Of a stretch of 16,590 nt of DNA, positions 8,903 to 16,590 are shown in pieces. Both the position numbers and the translations under genes were made by a program. Each line of letters begins with the position of its first letter. Position 1 is the first letter of the stretch. This DNA comes from JBNKWA01 sp050299555 (GTDB lineage: Bacteria > Pseudomonadota > Alphaproteobacteria > Rhodobacterales > Rhodobacteraceae): the NCBI GenBank assembly GCA_050299555.1, contig JBNKWA010000074.1, positions 1-16,590 on the forward strand, given 5' to 3'. The notes under the pieces are model-generated. The model did no database searches and had not been told where the DNA came from. It saw only the letters and a program-made list of their open reading frames with translations.

Positions 8903-8941
8903 GGGATCGCTCCTCGTTGAACTGTCTGGGCGGTTCGCGTT

Positions 8942-8970
8942 GCTAGCACTCTCCGCCCGTGAGTGCTAGC
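8942..8970. promoter_or_regulatory. CIRCE operator (HrcA binding site)
   Basis: GCTAGCACTC (8942-8951), a 9-nt spacer and GAGTGCTAGC (8961-8970) form a perfect inverted repeat matching CIRCE. In bacteria with HrcA this represses groESL until heat shock titrates GroEL from the repressor. It lies directly after the -10 box, overlapping the predicted transcription start, so bound HrcA would block initiation. hrcA itself is not in the window. Confidence 0.95.
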
Positions 8971-8975
8971 GCGCG

Positions 8976-9004
8976 AAATATGGGCAGACGCTGTCGAGAG
9001 TCAA
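8976..9004 (-). promoter_or_regulatory. Sigma70-type promoter of groES-groEL
   Basis: On the minus strand TTGACT (9004-8999) and ATATTT (8981-8976) are separated by 17 nt. They are placed immediately upstream of the CIRCE operator and about 75 nt before the groES start. The -35 box is 32 nt after the stop of the upstream cysteine-rich gene, so read-through from that gene is also possible. Confidence 0.75.
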
Positions 9005-9036
9005 GTGGGGGCCGGAGCCGTTTCGTCGGCCATCGG

Positions 9037-9567
9037 TCACGCGTCCAGCAGCGTTCGGGCATCCGGGACCAGATCGCTCAGACCGCGAAGGAAGGCCGCG
9101 ATCCTGGCTGGCTCTCCGGTGACAACGAAGACGGAGAGCGCTGCCTCGCTCCACCCACATGGTGGTTCGAGCCCTGCCGACAGCTCTTCGAGCTGCAATC
9201 GTCGCGGGAGCGGTAGGGGAAGCGACGCCGCCGTCTGCAGCAACAGGCGACACTCCTGCACCCGAACCATGGCCAGAAAGGCGCTGCACATCCGCTCGGT
9301 CAGCGTGGCGTCGTCGCGCCAGTCCGCGCCGCCGAAAACCACCGAGGTGACGTATTGCCCGGCACCGTTGCAGGTATAGGAGACGCAACCGCGAAAGCCC
9401 TCGCTGGTTCTGCGAGCGTGGATCCGGCAGCCGGTCCGGTCTAGGTGCGGACACGCGACGCCTGCCGGCTTGTCCAGGGCTATCTGGGGCGACGATTCGA
9501 ACGCGTAGGCGACGCAGCAAAGCGCCGCGCAGCGCCCGCAGTCGGCGCGGAGCGATGGTGGCGTCAT
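9037..9567 (-). CDS. Cysteine-rich YkgJ-like putative metal-binding protein
   Basis: This 176-residue cytoplasmic protein has thirteen cysteines. They include an N-terminal C-x2-C-x3-CC cluster (Cys10, 13, 17, 18), then Cys39 in ACPHL, Cys47 in GCRIH with His50, and Cys61/Cys66 in GCVSYTC. The pattern and the stretch ALDKPAGVACPHL resemble YkgJ-type cysteine-cluster (putative Zn/Fe-chelating) domains, including those preceding pentapeptide repeats in some proteins. No pentapeptide repeat is present here. I chose the ATG at 9567 because GGAGAGGG lies just before it and the cluster starts at residue 10; 30 further upstream codons look non-coding. The biochemical role of the family is unknown. 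The gene is on the groESL strand, ending just before that promoter, so a stress link is possible but unproven. Confidence 0.8.
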   Translation of the reverse strand: MTPPSLRADCGRCAALCCVAYAFESSPQIALDKPAGVACPHLDRTGCRIHARRTSEGFRGCVSYTCNGAGQYVTSVVFGGADWRDDATLTERMCSAFLAMVRVQECRLLLQTAASLPLPLPRRLQLEELSAGLEPPCGWSEAALSVFVVTGEPARIAAFLRGLSDLVPDARTLLDA

Positions 9568-9730
9568 GGCCCTCTCCGGGATGGTCGCGCCCGATATCGC
9601 AGGCCCGGGCCGGCGCGGCAACAGGAAAAGCGGCCCGACCCGCGCCCGAATGGGCACCCGATCGGCGCTTTCGCCCGTCAGGGCGGGCCGCTAGAAACCG
9701 CCCGGGAAACGAGGGGAATCGGGCAGGGCC

Positions 9731-10600
9731 ATGACCGCCATCATCAGCAAGCTGGACGAGATCGCCGACCGCTACCGGGTACTCTACTGCGATCTCTGGG
9801 GCTGCCTGCATGACGGCACGGCGGCGCATCCGGCGGCGGTGGCGGCGCTGCAGGCGTTCCGGGCCGCGGGTGGGGCCGTGGTGCTGATGACCAACGCGCC
9901 GCGGCCGGAGCGGCAGATCGCCCGCCAGCTTCAGCGCCTCGGCGCGCCCGAGGATTGCTGGGACCTGATCGTCTCATCCGGCGACGCCGCCCAGGACGCG
10001 CTTGCCGCCGGCGTCATCGGCCGCCGCGTCTACCATCTCGGTCCCGAAAAGGACGAGAGCTTCTTCCACCACGCCGACGGCACGCCTGTCGCTGTCGAAC
10101 GGGTGCCGCTGGACGAGGCCGAGGGGATCGCCTGCACCGGGCTGTTCGACGACGAGACCGAGACGCCCGAGGACTATCGGCTGACCATCCTGACCGGCGT
10201 CAACCGCGGCCTGAAGCTTCTCTGCGCCAACCCCGACATCGCCGTGGATCTGGGCGAGCGGCGCATCTTCTGCGCCGGCGCCATCGCCGCGGCCTACGAG
10301 ACGGCGGGCGGCGAGGCGCTCTATTTCGGCAAGCCGCACCCGCCGATCTACGATCTGGCGCGGCGCCGGCTGGCGGCGCTCAGGGGCGTCGCCGACGAGC
10401 CGGTGCTCTGCATCGGCGACGGCATCGCCACCGATGTCCGGGGCGGCGTCGCCGAGGGGCTCGATACCCTCTTCGTGACCGGCGGGCTGGCGGCGGCGGA
10501 GACCGGCACCCGGAACGGCGCTCCCGATCCGGCCCGGCTCGAAGCCTTCCTCGCCGCCGCCGAACTCTCCCCCACGGCCGCCATCGGCGCCCTGCGCTGA
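9731..10600 (+). CDS. HAD-superfamily class IIA hydrolase, TIGR01459-type
   Basis: This 289-residue HAD phosphatase-like protein carries motif I as DLWGCLHDG with the nucleophile Asp21 (residues 21-29), motif II MTNAPRP at 53-59 with Thr54, the motif III lysine Lys201 in FGKPHPP, and motif IV IGDGIATD at 228-235 with Asp230 and Asp235. The second acidic residue of the usual DxD is replaced by Trp23, as is normal for this alphaproteobacterial subfamily (DxWGVxH). The mid-sized cap between motifs II and III fits class IIA, related to NagD and phosphoglycolate phosphatases. The substrate is not known. The gene diverges from the cysteine-rich gene (163-nt gap), and its stop lies 5 nt before element copy 2. 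Confidence 0.9.
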   Translation: MTAIISKLDEIADRYRVLYCDLWGCLHDGTAAHPAAVAALQAFRAAGGAVVLMTNAPRPERQIARQLQRLGAPEDCWDLIVSSGDAAQDALAAGVIGRRVYHLGPEKDESFFHHADGTPVAVERVPLDEAEGIACTGLFDDETETPEDYRLTILTGVNRGLKLLCANPDIAVDLGERRIFCAGAIAAAYETAGGEALYFGKPHPPIYDLARRRLAALRGVADEPVLCIGDGIATDVRGGVAEGLDTLFVTGGLAAAETGTRNGAPDPARLEAFLAAAELSPTAAIGALR

Positions 10601-10605
10601 GCAGG

Positions 10606-10673
10606 TGTCCCCATGGGGACGGGGGGTCAAGGTGCTGGAATCATGGGATATCCCGTGGGGACGGCCTGGGGAC
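10606..10673 (-). repeat. Dispersed element, right arm (copy 2, inverted)
   Basis: Read on the minus strand, GTCCCC, 5 nt, then the 57-nt unit 10662-10606, which ends in GTCCCCATGGGGACA. It has the same block order as copies 1a and 1b (GTCCCCACGG, GATTCCA, CACC, GACCCCCC, palindrome), differing mainly in the middle. Confidence 0.8.
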
Positions 10674-10707
10674 GCTGGCAATCCGCGACCGGCACGCGCC
10701 CTGGCAC

Positions 10708-10727
10708 TCCCAGGCGCGGGAGTGGGC
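10708..10727. other. Inverted repeat inside element copy 2
   Basis: CACTCCC and GGGAGTG flank a 6-nt loop in the 76-nt spacer between the two arms of copy 2, and CCTGG/CCAGG further out could extend it imperfectly. The spacer has no clear similarity to that of copy 1. Confidence 0.4.
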
Positions 10728-10749
10728 GCTGCGCCAGGTCCCGCGCCGG

Positions 10750-10818
10750 CGTCCCCACGGGGACGCATATGTAAGCATCTGATTTAAAACGATAAAAGTG
10801 TTAACGCCGGTGGGGACA
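10750..10818 (-). repeat. Dispersed element, left arm (copy 2, inverted)
   Basis: The reverse complement begins TGTCCCCAC and ends CGTCCCCGTGGGGACG (palindrome at 10750-10765). It is 69 nt, the same as copy 1, and shares GCGTTAACACTTTT, AAATCA and CTT blocks in register. It is a conspicuous AT-rich island between GC-rich flanks. Confidence 0.8.
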
Positions 10819-10919
10819 CGGGTGCGGACAGCCCCGGGGGGCACTTTCCAACCGGCCGCATTGGCGCCACGATCCCCCGCCATTGAACGGCCCATTAGTC
10901 GACAGAAGGATTGCCAGGG

Positions 10920-11925
10920 ATGAACGGATTCCGGATCGGCGGCCTTGCCACTTTCCTCGCCGCCATGGCAGCCGCGGCCCCTGCCCTCCCGGCACCGCTC
11001 GATTGCAGTGAGGGCCGTTCTTCATCGTGCTCGACCTCCATGGCGACGGCGTCAGGGTGAAGGGTGTCGAGGAGAGACCGCTGGTCTTCTTCGACGTCAA
11101 TGGCGACGGCTTCACCACTCTGACCGGCTGGCCCAGCCCCGATGACGGCTTCCTCGCCCGCGACGGAAACGCCAACGGGTTCATCAGCAGCGGCAGCGAG
11201 CTCTTCATCGGCCCCACCGTTGCCTATGACCGCCTGACCGGCCTCGCTTCGCTGGACAGCAATGGCGACGGTGTCATCGACGCCGCCGATGCCGGGTTCG
11301 GCGACCTGGTCATCTGGCGGGACGCAAACAGCAACGGCTACACCGAGGCCGGCGAAACCACCATCCTCGCCGCGGCCGGGATCGCCACCATCGACCTCAC
11401 CTACCTTTGGCAATGGACCGAGGTCGCAGATATCGACCCCGCGTCGCGGGCCCCTTCATCGATGCTCGGCACCTGGCACTGCTGGTGAAGCTGCAAGGCT
11501 CCTGTTTCGAGGGCGGCGCCAACCCCGGGCGCAGGCAGGCGCTGGCAATCGAGGATTTCTACCAGATGCGCCGCAAGTGGTTCGCGGCACTTTTCCTGGC
11601 CGAGTCCCCGAGCTCCAGCTCTCTGCTCGACCGGGTCAGCGAAGGTCATCCGCTCGAACCCCTCGAAATGCTGCCGGTGCGATATGGCGGACCCAGCGAC
11701 CGTCTGGTCGGCGACCTTGGGTTCGTCCTCGACGGACTGACGGCCTCGCTGGCCGATGGCCGCCTGACCCCGGAAAACGCCGCCGCAGCGCTGGATGTGT
11801 TCGGCGCCGAGCTCGACTTCGCCCGCAAGGACGTGCTGACGGTACTCGACCGACGCATCGCCGCCGGCGGCCCGGCGGCCGAGGATCTGGCGGCCATGGC
11901 TGAGGCATATGACCGCCTCGAATAG
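10920..11925 (+). pseudogene. Secreted EF-hand-type calcium-binding protein, two frameshifts
   Basis: Three frames together describe one protein of about 335 residues. From the ATG at 10920 a short signal peptide is visible (MNGFRIGG, then an Ala-rich core and a likely cleavage near PAPLD). The frame then shifts by -1 near 11012-11014. Frame two (about 11012-11450) carries five calcium-loop-like sequences: DLHGDG, DVNGDGF, DGNANGF, DSNGDGV and DANSNGY, in the arrangement seen in EF-hand/RTX-associated domains. A second -1 shift near 11448-11450 leads to the last ~155 codons (GPFIDARHLALL to the TAG at 11925), an unrecognised, probably helical domain. Each break would be repaired by one extra G in a GGG-CC context. 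It may be a true pseudogene or an artefact of undercalled G runs. Calcium binding is inferred from the loops. Confidence 0.75.
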
Positions 11926-11966
11926 CGCCCGGTCTGGCCCATTGCGCCCCCCTAGAAGCCCCCTGC

Positions 11967-12024
11967 CGCGCCCCCGATCGCTGCCGGGCGCGCGAGGCTG
12001 GTGGGCGGGGAGCGCCCCGGCCGG
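11967..12024 (+). repeat. Dispersed GC-rich repeat B (copy 2)
   Basis: This resembles 6460-6517 in the same orientation: CGCGCCCC, GATCGC, GCGCGAGG and the exact 15-mer GGTGGGCGGGGAGCG (12000-12014), followed by a CCCGG-like block. The copy lies outside any two-arm element, so repeat B is separate from the GTCCCC arms. Confidence 0.55.
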
Positions 12025-12086
12025 TGGCGGCGTGGCCCGCTGAACAGGCGCCGTCACCTGCCGCGGGGCGCCGGACCCGGCGCAGG

Positions 12087-12103
12087 TCGCCGCGAAGCGG
12101 CGA
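12087..12103. other. Short hairpin
   Basis: TCGCCGC and GCGGCGA are separated by GAA, a perfect 7-bp stem with a 3-nt loop. No T-run is adjacent. It may help end transcription between the convergent genes, but that is inference. Confidence 0.4.
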
Positions 12104-12135
12104 GGGCGCCGGGCCGGGCCCAAACCGAACGAGCG

Positions 12136-12157
12136 CGCCTGGCCGTCAGGCCAGGCG
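12136..12157. other. Strong hairpin, possible factor-dependent end point
   Basis: CGCCTGGCC and GGCCAGGCG form a perfect 9-bp stem around a GTCA loop, about 77 nt downstream of the parC stop. It lacks the T-run of an intrinsic terminator; it might protect the 3' end of the parC message. Confidence 0.45.
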
Positions 12158-12233
12158 GCGAGAGAGGGCGGGAGCTCCCGGCCCTGGTCCCTGGCACCCA
12201 GACCACTGGCCCTCGGAGCAGCCGTCGCGTCGC

Positions 12234-14537
<2,304 letters not shown>

Positions 14538-14582
14538 GCCGGTCCAGCGGGAAATGCCCCGTTGCCGCCGGCGGCCGGGCCT

Positions 14583-14610
14583 TTGCGGCGCACCGGAACC
14601 GGTCTAGACT
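14583..14610 (+). promoter_or_regulatory. Candidate promoter of the rhomboid gene, with inverted repeat
   Basis: TTGCGG (14583-14588) and TAGACT (14605-14610) are 16 nt apart, 33 nt before the ATG at 14643. Between them is the perfect inverted repeat ACCGG-AA-CCGGT (14592-14603), which could be an operator. The boxes match the consensus only partly. Confidence 0.3.
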
Positions 14611-14642
14611 GCCGCCACGACAACCCCGTCCGGGCATATTCG

Positions 14643-15389
14643 ATGTTCCTGCCGATCGGCGATCAGAACCGCACCCAGCGCTTCCCGGTGGTCACCGGGC
14701 TTCTGATCTTCGCCAACTTCTTCGTCGGCATGGTCTGGGTGATCCTGATCGTGGGCGAGCACGACTATGCCGCCGAGATGCTGAACTTTGCCTTCGTGCC
14801 GGCGGCGTTTTCCCGCGGCGACGGGGCGGCGACGATCGTGACCTGCCTGTTCCTGCATGCCGGGGTGATGCACTTCCTCGGCAACATGCTGTTCCTGTGG
14901 ACCTTCGGGCACAATGTCGAGGACGCGCTGGGGCATCTCGGCTTCCTGGTCTTCTACCTTGTCTGCGGCGTGGCGGCGACGCTGGCCTTCTGGTGGACCC
15001 AGCCCGGGGGAACGCTGCCGCTGCTCGGCGCCTCGGGCGCCGTGGCCGGCGTCATGGGGGCCTATCTCATCGGCTTCTTCCGCGAGAAGATCACCGTGCT
15101 CTTCTTTGTGCTGCCGCTGCGCTTCACGGCGCTCAACCTGCTGTTCCTGTGGATCGTCTACCAGGTCGTGCTGGGGATCGCGGCGCTTGGCGACGACTCG
15201 CCCGGCGTCGCCTATGCGGCCCATGTCGGCGGCTTCGCCGCCGGCGCGCTGATGTTCAAGGCCATGCGGGTGCTGGGCGGGGCCCGGCCCTATTCCGAGG
15301 CCGATCGGGTGGCGGCCGAGCGGGCTCGGCACGAGGCGGCGCAGGGGGTCGACATCCGGCGGCTGCGCAAGGCGCGGCAATCGCGGTGA
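14643..15389 (+). CDS. Rhomboid-family intramembrane serine protease
   Basis: This 248-residue membrane protein has six predicted hydrophobic segments. The rhomboid motifs are all visible: HFLGNMLFLWTFG at residues 77-89 with the oxyanion Asn81, the catalytic serine Ser131 in GASGAVAG, and the catalytic histidine His194 in AAHVGGFAAG. A long loop with acidic residues lies between the first membrane segment and the second, and a basic, Ala/Arg-rich cytoplasmic tail follows from about 214. Such proteases cleave membrane-protein segments in the bilayer; the substrate here is unknown. I chose the ATG at 14643 because MFLPIGDQNRTQRFPVV is a typical N-terminus; the open frame extends far upstream, but only as a shadow of parC. 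Its stop overlaps the next gene by 4 nt. Confidence 0.93.
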   Translation: MFLPIGDQNRTQRFPVVTGLLIFANFFVGMVWVILIVGEHDYAAEMLNFAFVPAAFSRGDGAATIVTCLFLHAGVMHFLGNMLFLWTFGHNVEDALGHLGFLVFYLVCGVAATLAFWWTQPGGTLPLLGASGAVAGVMGAYLIGFFREKITVLFFVLPLRFTALNLLFLWIVYQVVLGIAALGDDSPGVAYAAHVGGFAAGALMFKAMRVLGGARPYSEADRVAAERARHEAAQGVDIRRLRKARQSR

Positions 15390-16525
15390 GCCGGGCAGCA
15401 CCGCCACAAGCTGTCATCGACCGCGCCGTGACGGACGGCGATCTTCCCTACGCGGTGGCCATGGTGGCGGACCGGGACGGCATCGTCTGGGCCGGCACCG
15501 CCGGCGAGGTCGCGCCGGATGCGGTGTTCGGCATCTTCTCGATGAGCAAGGCTGTCGGCGCAGTGGCGGCGATGATCCTCGTGGAACGCGGCGCGCTGAA
15601 CCTCGAGACGCCGGTCGCCGACATCCTGCCGGCCTTCGCGGACATGAAGGTGCTGGACGGCTGGGACGGCGAGGCACCGCGGCTGCGCCCGCCAGCGCGG
15701 CAGGCGACGCTGCACCAGCTTCTGACCCACAGCGCCGGGCTGGAGTACCCGCACTGGAACCGGCCCATCCGGGATTTCGTCGCCCGCACCGGTCACCCCA
15801 TCGCGCCCTCGGGCAAGCGCCAGGGGCTGATGTGCCCCATGGCGACCGATCCCGGCATCCGCTTCGGCTACGGCGCCGGCATCGACTGGGCCGGCGAAAT
15901 GGTGGCCGCGGTCAGCGGCCAGCCCGTCGACACCTTCCTGAAGGAGGCCCTGTTCGAGCCGCTGGGGATGGGCGACACCGATGTGGAAGTGCGGGCCCAC
16001 ATGGCCGGCCGGCTGCCGCCGGTGATGCGCCGCAGCGGGACGGGTTTCGAAAGGACCGAGGCGGCGCCGCCGGCCGGCCCGGAATTCTACGGCATGGGGC
16101 ACTGCCTCTATTCGACGGCACCCGACTACCTGCGTTTCCTGCGCATGCTGCTGAACGGCGGCAGCCTCGACGGCGTCCGCATCCTGTCCGCGGCCTCGGT
16201 CGAAACCATGCTGGCCGACCACCTGGCACCCTTGCGGTTTCGGCCGATGATCACCGCCAATCCGTCGCTGAGCGCCGATTTCGATCCCTTCCCGGGGCTC
16301 GATGCGGGCCATTCGCTGGGCTTCCTGCGGGTGGCCGAAGACGTGCCGGGCCGCCGCCGCGCAGGCTCGCAAAGCTGGGCGGGGATCCTCAATACCCATT
16401 GCTGGCTCGACCCGGAAAGCGGCCTGACGGCGCTGCTGATGACCCAGACCCTGCCCTTCGTCGAACCGCGCTTCATGGCCACCTGGGAGGCCTTCGAGCA
16501 CGCCGTCTACGCCATGCGGGGCTGA
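15386..16525 (+). CDS. Beta-lactamase-fold serine hydrolase (class C/EstB-like)
   Basis: This 379-residue protein has the serine beta-lactamase/DD-peptidase/esterase fold. The nucleophile motif SxxK is Ser52-Met-Ser-Lys55, preceded by VFGIF, and LLTHSAGLEY at 112-121 is the usual following block. The second catalytic element is Tyr162 in FGYGAGIDWAGE. The third motif is WAG at 331-333, in place of KTG, as in EstB-type esterases. No signal peptide is apparent, so it may act in the cytoplasm on esters rather than on cell wall or beta-lactams; that is inference. The GTG start at 15386 overlaps the rhomboid stop (GTGA), indicating translational coupling. A longer upstream frame exists only as a shadow of the rhomboid gene. 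The protein appears complete, ending shortly before the homopolymer tail. Confidence 0.9.
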   Translation: MSRAAPPQAVIDRAVTDGDLPYAVAMVADRDGIVWAGTAGEVAPDAVFGIFSMSKAVGAVAAMILVERGALNLETPVADILPAFADMKVLDGWDGEAPRLRPPARQATLHQLLTHSAGLEYPHWNRPIRDFVARTGHPIAPSGKRQGLMCPMATDPGIRFGYGAGIDWAGEMVAAVSGQPVDTFLKEALFEPLGMGDTDVEVRAHMAGRLPPVMRRSGTGFERTEAAPPAGPEFYGMGHCLYSTAPDYLRFLRMLLNGGSLDGVRILSAASVETMLADHLAPLRFRPMITANPSLSADFDPFPGLDAGHSLGFLRVAEDVPGRRRAGSQSWAGILNTHCWLDPESGLTALLMTQTLPFVEPRFMATWEAFEHAVYAMRG

Positions 16526-16542
16526 AGCGGCGGCCGGCCGCG

Positions 16543-16590
16543 CCCCCCCCCCGCCCCCCGCCGGGGGGGGGCCGGGGGGGGGGGGGGGGG
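16543..16590. other. C/G homopolymer tail, likely assembly artefact
   Basis: The window ends with a run of 10 C, then 6 C, 9 G and finally 17 G, broken only by single or paired C/G. This is far more extreme than any other part of the window and resembles poly-G artefacts of two-colour sequencing at a contig end. No biological feature should be read from it. Confidence 0.8.

Larger units (their letters stand above)
11926..12233. other. GC-rich convergent intergenic region
   Basis: About 308 nt separate the broken EF-hand gene from the parC stop. No credible gene was found. It holds repeat B copy 2 and two clean hairpins (12087-12103 and 12136-12157), neither followed by a T-run on either strand. 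Confidence 0.6.

Noticed and set aside
9672..9685. CGCCC-GTCA-GGGCG hairpin upstream of the HAD gene
   Set aside because: The stem is only 5 bp and such matches are common in GC-rich DNA; it shares a GTCA loop with the 12136-12157 hairpin, but this is probably chance.
14897..15385. An upstream extension of the serine hydrolase frame
   Set aside because: It overlaps the rhomboid coding region in another frame; the hydrolase fold begins after the GTG at 15386.

Overview
The window is GC-rich, with strongly G/C-biased third codon positions, and looks like chromosome from an alphaproteobacterium, probably Rhodospirillales-like. The support is a GroEL with the GGM-rich tail, a CIRCE-controlled groESL operon, an alphaproteobacterial-type ParC, a TIGR01459-type HAD protein, a HisKA_2 histidine kinase with single-domain receivers, and a TTAA-N7-TTAA CtrA-like site. 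The genus cannot be fixed from the sequence. The last ~50 bases are an almost pure C/G homopolymer run that looks like a contig-end artefact rather than genome.

Layout. (1) 1-2260, minus: a PfkB sugar kinase (fructokinase-like) followed by zwf, which runs off the left edge; together they supply phosphorylated sugar to the Entner-Doudoroff/pentose phosphate route. (2) 2377-3221, plus: a 75-codon N-terminal stub of a NeuB-type sialic/nonulosonic acid synthase overlapping by 4 nt an intact NeuD-type acyltransferase, the remnant of a surface-sugar locus. (3) 3318-6158: a signalling cluster with a MASE4-HisKA_2 sensor kinase and a downstream receiver on the minus strand, and a second receiver diverging from the kinase across a region with a CtrA-like site. 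(4) 6159-6896: repeat-rich intergenic DNA. (5) 6897-9004, minus: groES-groEL with a sigma70-like promoter, CIRCE operator and UUCG-loop terminator, preceded by a cysteine-rich YkgJ-like gene. (6) 9731-10600, plus: a HAD-family hydrolase. (7) 10606-10818: an inverted copy of the repeat element found in (4). (8) 10920-11925, plus: a secreted EF-hand-type protein gene broken by two apparent one-base losses, both in G runs. (9) 11926-12233: GC-rich intergenic DNA with hairpins and a second dispersed repeat. (10) 12234-14537, minus: parC. (11) 14643-16525, plus: a rhomboid protease and a beta-lactamase-fold serine hydrolase, overlapping by 4 nt.

Most genes are housekeeping or common accessory functions. 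The most unusual feature is a family of short repeats built from GTCCCCAC ends and 14-16 bp palindromes of the form GTCCCC(AT/GT/AC)GGGGAC. They form a two-arm element present once on each side of the groESL/HAD segment, in opposite orientation, with arms of exactly conserved length (68 and 57 nt). It could be a non-autonomous mobile or REP-like element; no mobilising gene is in the window.
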